DNA of 64,000 bases from positions 12,155,731 to 12,219,730 of the forward strand of contig NC_037602.1 of NCBI RefSeq assembly GCF_003073045.1. The letters are read 5' to 3'. How positions within the stretch are numbered: the first letter of the stretch is position 1; each line of letters opens with the position of its first letter. The notes beneath the pieces were generated by a model. The model did not search any database. It saw nothing but the letters and a program-made list of their open reading frames with translations, and was not told where the DNA came from. This DNA comes from Pomacea canaliculata (taxonomy: Eukaryota > Mollusca > Gastropoda > Architaenioglossa > Ampullariidae). This document shows positions 53,396-64,000 of this stretch, piece by piece. A program made the position numbers and the translations under genes.

Positions 53396-55636
53396 CTATA
53401 TGTCAAACATCTCTCAGAAAATCTCTCTCTGACTACTCATCCATCAGATTCTTAGGAGCAAATCAGTCTCTGACTACTCACCTGTAATCCTGCCCAGCCT
53501 CCCGTCCAGGCCATGGCCAGCGTAGCCCGCTATCTGCGCGCCCAGCGAGTGACCAATCACGTGGACGGCGGACATGGGGACACCCAGCTTCTCAAGCAAC
53601 AAGATGAGAGTCGCGATGTAGTTGCCGACAACCCGAGTGTTGGCCGTGGCCTGGAAGAAGTTAGGTCCCTGGGCGCCTTGTTTCCAGTCTACGGCGATGA
53701 TGTTGACATTCTGTTAAGGGAAAACAACAAACACCACGTCCTTGTGCCAGCAACATAATAAGATCTATTAAAATATGATGAGAGGTATTCAACATAACTA
53801 AAATTTAACTTTGAAATGCTCATGGGGCATTTTTATTATGCCGTCAAATCATCAATCAAGCCGCATTCTCTCGTTGGTATTTGAGTCTCACTACCAGCAC
53901 CATAGAAGTCTATATTTATGAAGTCAAAGACTGGATGGTATCAAACTCAATGATGATAAGACGGAAGACCTCCTACTCTAAACTCATAGCACTTTTGCGG
54001 CAGAAACAACTCTGGAAGTGAAAGACAAAGCTATGATGATACCACACTTGCACTAAGGTAATAGGGACTAAGCAAGAAAAAAGAAATGAAATAAGAAACA
54101 TACAAGCTCCCATTTTTTGTGGGTGGTTTCAATAAATTATAACGCAAAAATGTCTGCTAGACACCGATTCACACGAAGACACTCACCAACACCACGAGAC
54201 CCACCGTCTGTACTAGAATAAAATCACTACGCATGCGCAGACACATGGCTTAGTTCAGGAACTCGGGGTACACTACACCCACACTGGAAATAAAAGGTTA
54301 GAGGCATTCACACTTCCTGGAAAAGGAGGAAAAGTGAAAAGTACAGGAGGGGACACGTTTCTTGCTATGGTTTGTTGTTTGAGTCTCACCCCAGGCCAGC
54401 AACTAAGGGTCTGTCACGGCCACCATTTCAGGTCAGGCGATGGAAAGAGTTTTGTCTTCAGAAATAACTCAGTGAGAATCCGCTCTGACACCCGACGGCG
54501 AGATAACTAGTCTAGAATGTACTGTCATACTTAGTGGTGACAGGGGAGAAGACTGTCCTACATAGAATTTGAAGAGTGTCCTCTTTTTCATAAACAAAAG
54601 TTTAGTAAAATGTTTTATACCTGCGTCAGCATCTCTTTCACCATGTCCTGAACCCACTTATCGCTGGCAGAGGCATCGTAACCGTGTATAATGAATTTCG
54701 TGGGTCGTTGGGCGTTGAAGTTGGAGTTTTTCACGAAGGTAACATTCATAGGGTCCAGCAGCTGTGGTGACGTCGGATTCTCCGGTGTGTACAACAGAAA
54801 AACGGATGTTTTGCTGTGACGGCGATTGTGGAAGACAGAAGAAGCTGTTAATAAAAGGCCACCAGACATCATAGTACTGAAACTGGGGCAACATTTCCCG
54901 GTATGTGACGCTGAAAACAGCACCACAGCATCCTTGGACAGAAAATAATGAATGATTACAATGAATCATGCCTGGCACCGACCACAACACAATGGTTACA
55001 GTGAACTGGTTTTGTGACTTTTTGTAAGGAAATGAGTCCAGTTAGGGAGCTTGAATGGCGAAGTCACAACTTTTTAAAGTAACAATCTAATCTCAGCAAT
55101 ATCGCATGGCAACAGCAAACACGCTCAGTGCTTTGTTTCCACCTTTACACGACAAAGTGAGCAACAATTCTGACAAACACACCGACTTAGTTTGTGAGAA
55201 GAGACACGTAGCTGTTACAGAAGTAAGGATGGAAAGTAATTGTTACATAGAATGTCGAAAGTGTTGCAGAAGAAAGGTGGAAGGTATAGCAGAGTGAAGG
55301 TGAAAAGTAAATGTAAAAGAATTCAGGGGGGAAAGTGTCACAAAAATGGGGAAAATTATTGTTACAGAAGTCGGGGCGGTGGGTAATCGTTGCAAAGCTC
55401 AGGTGAATAATCGTACAGAGGTCAGGGGAAAGCAGGATGCGAAGTAAGAAAAAAAGGGAGGAAGATGGAAGAGATGACTTTAAAGACCTTTGGGGTTTTA
55501 TCCTCTACCTTCTTACCGGTTATTGGATGCAATTAGAAACTTTGACACACAGGCCAACATTGTGAACAAAGCGCGTACTGATGATCGATGTTACTGAACA
55601 TACCTGTGTGTTGATGACCAATGCTACTCAACATAC

Positions 55637-55738
55637 CTGTGCACCAGATGAAGATCAGGAGGAGAGATATGTGGGAAAGCATCTTCTCTCTCTCAAATCA
55701 CGGCGTAATTTCACAAAACAATGTTCATGGGTTTTATA
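55637..55738 (-). promoter_or_regulatory. Type I signal-exon/promoter module of lipase copy A
   Basis: TATA box TATAAAA at 55738-55732, ATG at 55682, donor CACAG|GTATGTTG at 55637. The TATA-to-ATG distance (~50 bp) leaves only a very short 5' UTR. A second donor-like CACAGGTATGTT lies 33 bases downstream. The module shares TGCACAG at the donor and GGGTTTTATAGAGCCTG at the TATA box with the module at 63.7 kb. Confidence 0.75.
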
Positions 55739-56923
55739 GAGCCTGTATAAGGATCATATGTCATGGACATCACAAGCTGTGGCAGCACAGTCATACCTGT
55801 TGATATCAGTATCATATTTACAATCAAATAAAGCGCTGACTTTTCCTTTTTTCACGCAAAACCTGTTTGCATGTATTGTGAAGGGAACTTACTGTTCAAA
55901 AAGCACAGAACAAAGAAAGCTGATTGTATTTCTAATACATTTTCATTTCGAATGACGAGTGAACAGATTGTGAAAGTGAGACAGAGGCAGACAGTCATTA
56001 CCTAGTGATGCTTCTTCCTACCTTGTGCCTCACTCTATACACACAGGTTAACGAGGAATTAACTGACACAAACATGTTCCAAGAAACTAACTCAGGCACT
56101 TCTAGACTCAGGCGACTTTTCCAGTGCCTCTGAAGTGAGCCGAGTCACACTACTGTGCGCGGGCTAGGGTCAGTCCGGCATGAGTCGACCTCGCGAGAAA
56201 AAAGCTGACACGATGTCCGATCGTAGCATCTGCTGTCGTCTAGACTTACATATATACATAGACACGGCTACAGACAGAGAGAAAAAGAGAGACTCAAGCG
56301 TGAAGTAGCTGATGGACGTCATGTGGTGGACGTCACGCAAACGTGCCGACAACATCTTTTGATACAAGTATAGAAATAAACAAGGAAGTAGGTCAGTGTG
56401 TTCGTGTACATACAATCTATAAATTTTACTAATCACGTGTACTGATATCTAGAAACGTATTTGAATGTAATGAATGAACCCCATGCCTTAACTGAACGAT
56501 TTTTTCCACGTCTGATTCAGGAAGATCAGAGATCTGTTTCGTTCGAAATTACAAGAAAGTTAATTGTTAAAATCATTGATATTATTTACTTAACTTGTTT
56601 TTAAAGTGTCTTTAAAACTCACTGACAGATTGTTTGATGTGTTTGAAAGAACAAACACGCCGTCACGTGAAGGTACATATCGTGACTAAACCAGCTTCAC
56701 ACCAGAAGCAATCGTCTAAATTCAAACTGTCAATGGTTATTACAAGCTGGTAGGACAGACACTGCGATGGAAACCACTGTTTATCACCTTCACGTCGTTC
56801 GCCGGAAATTTCGGATTCATCGTTGCTGCAGACATAACCCTTGATAGACAGTCAACCTGTTGTGATAGACACGTTACAGTTGGTGACGTCACACACTAAC
56901 CCTTGACCTCGGATATGTATACT

Positions 56924-57101
56924 GTAGGTGGATTGCTGTCTGCCGAGTCCAACCCTTAGCACATGGCGAAGTTCTCCGCTGTTAGTCTCGGCGAGCATAA
57001 ACAATGAATGTGACTAAACCGGAAGCTTTGTACACACCTTCATCGTTTTAGAAACTGGAAAAAAGTCGTCTGCCAGCAGTCCAGTAATACAAGTTCGTGG
57101 C
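56924..57101 (+). repeat. Second copy of the ~180 bp repeat found inside the LINE at 7.2 kb
   Basis: Matches 7240-7420, including GCGAAGTTCTCCGC, AAACAATGAATGTGACTAAA, CCGGAAGCTTTGTACACA and CCAGTAATACAAGTTCGTG. It lies between lipase copy B's decayed last exon and the type II first exon of copy A. Confidence 0.7.
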
Positions 57102-57302
57102 TTCATCCTCTTGACCACGTGAGCACGCAGATCCTAGCTTATCTACGACGGTTTGCTCTATAGACAAGAGCTTTTTCCAATTAGAAGAAATGTGGAAGGT
57201 GTAGCAGAGTGAGAGTGAAAAGTAAATTTGAAAGAATTCAGGGGGGAAAGTGTCACAAAATGAACATGCCCGTATGTTAATAATCGATGGTACTCAATAT
57301 AC

Positions 57303-57402
57303 CTGTACACCAGATTAGGATCAGGAGGAGAGAAATGTGGGAAAGCATCGTCTCTCTCAAATCACGGGGTTGTTTCACCAGACAATGTTCATGGATTTTA
57401 TA
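57303..57402 (-). promoter_or_regulatory. Type II signal-exon/promoter module, upstream of copy A
   Basis: TATA box at 57402-57396, ATG at 57348, 46-base signal exon (MLSHISLLLILIWCT) with donor TACAG|GTATATTG at 57303. It lies inside the last intron of copy B and could splice in phase to copy A exon 2 at 54932, giving copy A an alternative first exon. Confidence 0.65.
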
Positions 57403-58409
57403 GAGCATATGTCATGTACATCACAACCTGTGGCAGTCACAGTCATGCCTGTTGATCTCAGTATCATATTTACAATCAAATAAAGCGCTAACTTTTCCTC
57501 TTTTCACGCAAAACCTGTTTGCATGTATTGTGAAGGGAACTTACTGTTCAAAAAGTACAGGACAAAGAAAGCTGATTGTATTTCTAATATACATTTTCAT
57601 TTCGTCATTGCTCCGTCAATCGTATGCTGTCCATATCTCGGTCTCAGGATCTCAAAGCAAGCTTTGTGAACGTGATCATGCGCTATACACATCAGCAGCA
57701 ACACCATCTAATGTTTTAAAAAAAGACAGCTACACTTGCCTCATGTTCAGTACAGTTCCCTACAGATTTCTCTTACCTTGTACTTGTCCATAAAGCAGAC
57801 TACTGAGTGCTGTTCGCAGAAGGGATACGCCATTCGTACATCCGGGCATGTCAACGCCTCCATTGGGGAAGAAATCGGCGTCACCGCACATTTCCGTAGT
57901 TCCGAGACCTGAAACATTCACAAAATTACTGCTGCATTATGGGAGACGAGGAAGCTGGGCATGACGGCCAGTCAAGACGACGCAGAACATGATGGCATAG
58001 AAACGGACATAAACACGTAACATGCAAACTACAGAGGTAGTCCGAGTCTACCGTTGGACTAGAGAAACCATAAGGCTGTACTGCCACGTGACATCATCCA
58101 TAGACACATTGCCTACCCCCCAGCACGAGAGATTTGGCGTTGGTGTGGATGACGTCAACAAACTGCGCGTCGTCCCTGTCCAGTTTCACAAGCCTGTCGT
58201 ACATTTCGAAATTGGGGCCAGCAGGGTCCAGACCTGTGAGTCATAAAACTATAACACCTCTAACATTCATCAATGTATTATTCATATGTGTAGTTCATAA
58301 TATATAATCTCATATATAGTGTGATGAAGTGTAATATCTACATGTGTAACTCATAATATATACATAATGTTAGAGTGTGTCGATGTGTGTGAGGTGGGTG
58401 TGTAAGCTC

Positions 58410-58550
58410 CCTTGCACTGGGTGTTCGGGTACCCAAGAGCTGGTTGGTCAGTTGGACTTTGCTTCTCTACTCGGGCTGGCATGGAACCGTCAACCTTCTG
58501 CCTGGAACTGCCACTAACCTTCAAGCTGTCGGACCACCCAGTGATATCAC
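58410..58550 (-). mobile_element. tRNA-derived SINE in the intron of lipase copy B
   Basis: Same insertion as at 53.26-53.40 kb in copy A, same orientation and flanks, with an extra ~23 bases (GTGTTCGGGTACCCAAGAGC region) that copy A lacks. Confidence 0.6.
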
Positions 58551-60619
58551 AAGATCACAAGCAAATCAGTCTCTGACTTCTCACCTGTAATCCTTCCCAG
58601 CCTCCCGTCCAAGCCCTGGCCAGCGTAGCCCGCTGTCTGCGCGCCCAGCGAGTGACCAATCACGTGGACGGAGGACATGGGGACACCCAGCTTCTCAAGC
58701 AACAAGATGAGAGTCGCGATGTAGTTGCCGACAACCCGAGTGTTGGCCGTGGCCTGGTAGTAGTAAGGTCCCTGGGCGCCCTTTCTCCATTCTACGGCGA
58801 TGCTGTTGACATTCTGTTAATGGAAAACAACAAACACCACGTCCTTGTGCCAGCAACATAATAAGATCTATTAAAATATGATAAGAGATATTCAACATAA
58901 CTAAATTTTAACTTTGAAATATTTATGGGTCATTTTTATTATGCCGTCAAATCATCAATCAAGCCGCATTCTCTCGTTGGTATTTGAGTCTCACTACCAG
59001 CACCATAGAAGTCTATATTTATGAAGTCAAAGACTGGATGGTATCAAACTGAATGATGATAAGACGGAAGACCTCCTACTCTAAACTCATAGCACTTTTG
59101 CGGCAGAAACAACTCTGAAAGTGAAAGACAAAGCTATGTTGATACCACACTTGCACTTGCGTCTTTCGACTGCCGCGAATTTGCACAAAGATGGGAATAT
59201 ATCAGCATCACAAATGAGTGGAGACAACAGACTGCACTGAATCCCTCAAGGAACCAGTAAGGCAATAGGAACTGAACCAGAAAAAAACATGAAATAAGAA
59301 ACCCCAAAAGAACACTCCACACCCAAAGTGTAACTGTTGAAAATCAAAGTGAAACCTGTCGGGACAAATTCCTAGCTTACAGATAGGCGTCAACCGATTT
59401 AGTGAGTGATCGTGTGCTGGAGACTAATGGAAATTATTATCTTATTCTTTGTCGATAAAGCCAGGCAGCATGAACTAGTGGCTAATCGAATAATGGAACA
59501 TATTCTCTCAATCTTCGTTCAATATTACTGCGCGAACGAGTGTTTGATCGTCTGCTAAAGAATGACTAAGCCTCTAATGTCAATGAAAGTACACAGGAGT
59601 GAATCTCCGTTGGATAGTAGTAAAATCAAAAGCAAGGTAAAGAACATAGAATTCAAATAACATTAGAAAGCAAAAACATACAAGATCACATTTTATTGTG
59701 GGTGGTTTCAATAAATTATAACGCAAAAATGTCTGCTAGACACCGATTCACACGAAGACACTCATTCACCAACACCACGAGACCCACCGTCTGTACTAGA
59801 ATAAAATCACTACGCATGCGCAGACACATGGCTTAGTTCAGGAACTCGGGGTACACTACACCCACACTGGAAATAAAAGGTTAGAGGCATTCACACTTCC
59901 TGGAAAAGGAGGAAAAGTGAAAAGTACAGGAGGGGACACGTTTCTTGCTATGGTTTGTTGTTTGAGTCTCACCCCAGGCCAGCAACTAAGGGTCTGTCAC
60001 GGCCACCATTTCAGGTCAGGTCCTACATAGAATTTGAAGAGTGTCCTCTTTTTCATAAACAAAAGTTTAGTAAAATGTTTTATACCTGGGTCAGCATCTC
60101 TTTCACCATGTTCTGAACCCACTTTTTAGTGGCAGAACCACAGTATCCGTGTACAATGAATTTCGTGGGTCGTTGGGCGTTGAAGTTGGAGTTATTTACG
60201 GAGGTAACATTCATAGGGTCCAGCAGCTGCGGTGAGGTCGGATTCTCCGGTGTGTACAACAGAAAACGGATTCTTTGCTGTGACGGTGATTGTGGAAGAT
60301 ATGAGAAGCTGTTAATAAAAGGCCACCCGACATCATAGTACTGAAACTGGGGCAACATTTCCGGGTATGTGACGTTGAGAACAGATCCACAGCATCCTTG
60401 GACAGAAAACACAGAGACATGTAGCTTTTATAGAAGTAAGGATGGAAAGTAATTGTTACATAGAATTTTAAAAGTGTTACAGAAGGTGTAGCAGAGTGAG
60501 TGTGAAAAGTAACTGTGAAAGAATTCAGAAGGAAAAGTGTCACAAAACGAACATACCCGTATGTTAATGATCGATGTTACTCCACATACCTGTGTGTTAA
60601 TCGATGTTACTCAATATAC

Positions 60620-60719
60620 CTGTACACCAGATGAGGATCAGGAGGAGAGAAATGTGGGAAAACGCCTTCTCTCTCAAATCACGGGGTTGTTTCACCAGAC
60701 AATGTTCATGGATTTTATA
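60620..60719 (-). promoter_or_regulatory. Type II signal-exon/promoter module of copy B, start codon lost
   Basis: TATA box at 60719-60713 and a signal exon (SHISLLLILIWCT) with donor at 60620. The ATG that starts the other three modules is GCG here (60665-60663), so the exon cannot start translation as they do. Two donor-like sites are spaced ~29 bases apart. Confidence 0.65.
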
Positions 60720-61915
60720 GAGCATATGTCATGTACATCACAACCTGTGGCAGTCACAGTCATACCTGTTGATCTCGGTATCTTACAATCAGATATAGCG
60801 CTTTTTCCTTTTTTTCACGCAAAACCTGTTTGCATGTATTGTGAAGGAAACTTACTGTTAAAAAAGTACAGAACAAAGAAGAGTTGATTGTATTTCTAAT
60901 ATACATTTTCATTTCGAATGCATATTAATAAGTTTGGAAAACACCACCGACATTAATCAAGGTAGATCACTTATCAGGTTGTTTGTGTTTCGGTTCATTG
61001 CTCATTGCTCATTTGTGTTCTCCTGTTACTCTGCAAAATCCAATTAAATATAATGATAGAAGAAAATATCAAAGTAATAATAATTCTGAAATCAATATTA
61101 AGGGCCAACTAAAGCAGATTTAACTCTTCAATTGCAAGAAGCACACCTGCTACCAGGAGTAACAGAGCTGAAAGATAAATACAAAACAAACTGAGGAGGA
61201 CGAGAAGTGGGGAATAGGAGTGGAGAAGAAAGGGTAGCTGACAATGAGCTGTAGTCTTTTTGTTCATTGGCTTGAAAACAAACGTCTTCAAGTGATGGAT
61301 GATGGCTGTCCAGTGACGAGTGAACAGATTGTGAAAGTGAGACAGAGGCAGACCGTCATTACCTAGTGATGCTTCTCTCTACCTTCTGCCTGACTCCATA
61401 CACACAGGTTAATGAGGAATTAACTGACACAAACATGTTCCAAGAAACTAACTCATGCACTTCTAGACAGTATTTGTAGTTCCCACGTTTGCTCAAATGT
61501 CCAGAGTCACGAGGTCTTACATCTGTCCTTTAATGACTTTAGAATCATTACAAATGTTATGTCACTTCGTGACCTACTGGGAATTAACATATTTTACTGT
61601 AAAATTGGTCAGTGGACGCACAGTCATCCGACATTTTGTTTGTTTGTTTTTTTTTTGTTAAGTCCTTGACCCTGGTGACATTAAGTTTAAACGGAAGTGC
61701 AGCAATGATGAGGTCGGTTGGTTTGAGAAGACTTGCGCCTTCATAATGTTTCCTAGCTCCCTGTACCTCCGTATTGCCTTAGCACACACTTGATTACTTC
61801 TTGCGTATTTGTGTGTAAACCACTCAAGACTTTACATACACCCGTGTATATATATGAATCATTTTGAGATTTAAGATATAGATAAACTGGAATACTTGGT
61901 TTGTGTCTTTATGCA

Positions 61916-62875
61916 TATCGCGGGGGAGAATTCGTGCATGCAGGGGACAGGCCGCTCTGAGAAAAAAAAAAAAGGGGGGGGGGAGAGGCTGGTGCAAAAC
62001 TTTGACTAAAAGAATACAAATAAGAATAAAAGTGAGAAAAAAAAATTAACATCGTGAAGTGAAATCGATGTTAAGGAGTAACACTTGGTTTATGCCTGGT
62101 GTCTATTTTTTGTTTTGAAAGTGTCGGCCATCAGCGGCCAGTGGTAGACTCATGCCGGCCTTTCACTAGCGCCTCTCACCGAATTGTGGCCTCCTGCCGC
62201 GTGAAAAGCCGCGAGTCTCTGTGTACTATATAGCACTATACTGACTATAGTGTCCGCCGATACGCTCACACGACTACAGCTCACACTAATATGATAGCGC
62301 AGCCTGTATCGCGGGGGACAATGATTGCATGCGGGGGACAGGCCGCTGGAAGAAATATATAAAAAAAAAAGAAAAATTGGGAGGGGGGGGGGATGAGGCC
62401 TGGTGCAAAACTTTAAAAGAATAACGATGAGAATAAAAGTGCGACTAAAAATTTAAAAACCAAAAATTAATAATTATTTCGCCATGGAATTTAAGTTCAA
62501 TTGCTAAAAGCGTAAAATGTTAATAGTGGAAAATGTTAATGGCATAAAATGCTTATAGTGGAAAATATTAAAAGCACCAAATGTTGAAAGCGTAAAATGT
62601 TAAAAGCATTTCTACAGGCCGCTGGAAGAAATATAAAAAAAAAGAAAAAATGGGGAGGGGGGGGGATGAGGCCTTGTGCAAAACTTTACAAGAATAACGA
62701 TGAGAATAAAAGTGCGACTAGAAATTTAAAAACCAAAAATTAATAATCATTTCGCCATGGAGTTTAAGTCAAATTGTTAAAAGCGTATAATGTTCCAAGC
62801 ACAAAATATTAAAATCGAAAACGTTTTAAAAGCGCCAAATGTTGAAAGCGTAAAATGTGAAAAGCATTTCTAGAC
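61916..62875. repeat. Three-copy AT-rich/poly-G repeat array
   Basis: Units start near 61916 (partial), 62308 and 62613. Each has ACAGGCCGCT, an A-run, a run of seven or more G's, GAGGC(C)TGGTGCAAAACTTT or a close variant, and AATAAAAGTG. Units 2 and 3 also share ATTTCGCCATGG and then a degenerate ~10-20 bp microrepeat of AAAATGTTAAAAGCG type. Spacing of units 2 and 3 is ~305 bp. No coding frame. Confidence 0.75.
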
Positions 62876-63463
62876 GCAGTACAGCCACCAGAGGACTCCC
62901 CAGAGCAGCCGCACGTGCTACGTGGGGAAGTTATTAGCAAAATGTGTTTTAGTCTAAAATGGTCAATCTGTACAAAAGCCTCTAAATTTTCCAGTGTTGT
63001 TTATTTAAACTAATTTACGTAAAAATAACTTAATCCACCGTAAATCTATCATGGCCGTTAAAAAGCCGTCTAAATAATTAAGGTTTATCAGATTTGAGCC
63101 GTTCTTTGCTAAGTTGAACTTACAGATAACAACATTCCTCTATATGAGAGCGAGACAGTGAGTACAATCACAGGCGCCCATTCTACAGGCTAAAAGGAGA
63201 ATAAGATGTTGTATTCTTGTTTAATATAGTGTGTCAATTAATATCCAGGTATACCCACGTGTATCACAAATAAAACAGTGTGTGCCTACACGCTTGCAGA
63301 AAGCGGTTATTATGCATATTTTCCAGTCTGATCTTCACAAAAGTCACCTGAAGGGAGGTAACGTCGCAATTAGGAACTAACGTTGAAGGCATAACCTTTG
63401 AAAATAACATTCTAATCTCAGCAAAAAAACATCGCATGGAAACAGGAAACACACTAAGTGCTT

Positions 63464-63709
63464 TGTTACTCAACATACCTGTGTGTTAATGATCGATGTT
63501 ACTCAACATACCTGTGTGTTAATGATCGATGTTACTCAACATACCTGTGTGTTAATGATCGATGTTACTCAACATACCTGTGTGTTAATGATCGATGTTA
63601 CTCAACATACCTGTGTGTTAATGATCGATGTTACTCAACATACCTGTGTGTTAATGATCGATGTTACTCAACATACCTGTGTGTTAATGATCGATGTTAC
63701 TCAACATAC
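63464..63709 (-). repeat. 33 bp minisatellite made of repeated 5' splice sites
   Basis: Eight copies of the core CACAGGTATGTTGAGTAA (minus strand) at exact 33 bp spacing; the eighth is the real donor of the signal exon ending at 63710. The unit consists of the donor plus the first bases of the intron, ending in CGATCATTAACACACAG. Because 33 is a multiple of three, all donors are in the same frame, and each unit adds an in-frame TAA when read through. Neighbouring modules have one or two copies only, so this array expanded recently. Confidence 0.92.
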
Positions 63710-63811
63710 CTGTGCACCAGATGAGGATCAGGAGGAGAGAAATGTGGGAAAGCATCTTCTCTCTCTCAAATCACGGGACTGTTTCACCAGAAAATGTTCA
63801 TGGGTTTTATA
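63710..63811 (-). promoter_or_regulatory. Type I signal-exon/promoter module, outermost
   Basis: TATA box TATAAAA at 63811-63805, ATG at 63755, signal exon MLSHISLLLILIWCT with donor TGCACAG|GTATGTTG at 63710. The phase-1 donor fits exon 2 of copy B at 60396. It is the only intact first exon available to copy B in the window. Confidence 0.72.
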
Positions 63812-64000
63812 GAGCCTGTGTGAAGCATGCGTCATGTACATCACAACCTGTCGCAATGATGTGTAGAGTATAGTCATAGGTTTTACAGAGTTATAGTGAA
63901 GGACATATTCCATGTACATCACAACCTGTCGCAGTCATGCAGTCATGGCTGTTAATCTCAGTTTTACTGGTTTATATGCACGTGTAGCTGCGCACATTCA

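Larger units (their letters stand above)
51790..55682 (-). pseudogene. Secreted pancreatic-lipase-type lipase, copy A (one-base frame break in exon 2)
   Basis: Six exons: 55637-55682 (signal), 54621-54932, 53482-53710, 52972-53088, 52633-52764 and 51790-52013; about 352 residues, the length of the catalytic domain without a PLAT domain. The signal peptide is MLSHISLLLIFIWCTG. The catalytic triad is complete: Ser in GHSLGAQ (exon 3), Asp in GLDPAGP (exon 4), His in CNHMRATSYY (exon 6). Exon 2 has five A's at 54798-54802 where copy B has four, shifting frame between SPSQQ and FLLYTPENP. It is therefore either a recent pseudogene or an assembly error in a homopolymer; the rest is under good conservation. 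Expected role: hydrolysis of lipid or phospholipid esters outside the cell. Confidence 0.88.
56280..60396 (-). pseudogene. Secreted pancreatic-lipase-type lipase, copy B (last exon decayed)
   Basis: Exons 60086-60396, 58585-58813, 58117-58233 and 57777-57908 match copy A exons 2-5 in length and phase (exon 2 without the extra A) and stay open. GHSLGAQ and GLDPAGP are present. Exon 3 differs locally (EWRKGAQGPYYYQ against DWKQGAQGPNFFQ), a stretch near the active site. The matching last exon begins at 56355, keeps its acceptor, but reads DVVGTFA then TGA. The HHMTSISYF that should carry the catalytic His is in another frame, and similarity to copy A is lost by ~56280. So this copy cannot make a normal C-terminus unless it splices to copy A's last exon at 52013. 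The signal exon would be 60620-60665 (ATG changed to GCG) or 63710-63755 (intact). Confidence 0.82.

Noticed and set aside
63458-63812. Plus-strand repetitive proteins of 88 and 109 residues (CYSTYLCVNDR repeats)
   Set aside because: They only reflect the 33 bp minisatellite, whose unit is a multiple of three; the meaningful strand is the minus strand.

Overview
The window is nuclear DNA of an invertebrate animal, most likely a gastropod mollusc. That placement is inference from intron-rich genes with GT-AG introns, several tRNA-headed SINEs, decayed non-LTR retrotransposons and lineage-expanded lectin and lipase genes. No bacterial, plasmid, CRISPR or recognisable retroviral/LTR material was seen. 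All exon junctions were read by eye from frame, phase and splice consensus. Where phases agree throughout, the model is strong; unresolved junctions are stated.

Layout, left to right. 1-5.7 kb: a deleted pogo/Tigger-type DNA transposon, then the last three coding exons of NDUFS7 (complex I) on the plus strand, with a decayed multicopy gene in its last intron. 6.6-7.7 kb: a decayed LINE carrying an inserted ~180 bp repeat that recurs at 56.9 kb. 8.9-14.0 kb (minus): a complete six-exon gene for a predicted cell-surface protein with signal peptide, C-type lectin domain, PAN-like module, an unfamiliar glycosylated ectodomain and one membrane span; a TTAA-flanked MITE sits in one intron. 18.7-20.2 kb (minus): a MIS18-family centromere protein, head to head with a complete dUTPase gene (20.6-25.4 kb, plus). 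27.5-38.2 kb (minus): a neprilysin-like M13 zinc metallopeptidase, nearly complete over about 16 exons. 35-43 kb also holds two more decayed LINEs and a tRNA/V-domain SINE. 45.5-48.4 kb (plus): an ortholog of SHFL (Shiftless/C19orf66). 50.1 kb: an orphan terminal exon. 51.8-63.8 kb (minus): a tandem pair of secreted pancreatic-lipase-type genes with four signal-peptide/promoter modules, followed by low-complexity repeats.

The housekeeping genes (NDUFS7, MIS18, DUT) belong to unrelated pathways, except that MIS18 and DUT share a 379 bp intergenic region and both serve proliferating cells. The most unusual region is the lipase cluster. Its two copies are broken at different places: a one-base insertion in exon 2 of copy A, and loss of frame in the last exon of copy B. 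Each copy has two candidate first exons of two sequence types. Next to the outermost first exon, a 33 bp minisatellite has multiplied the 5' splice site eight times.
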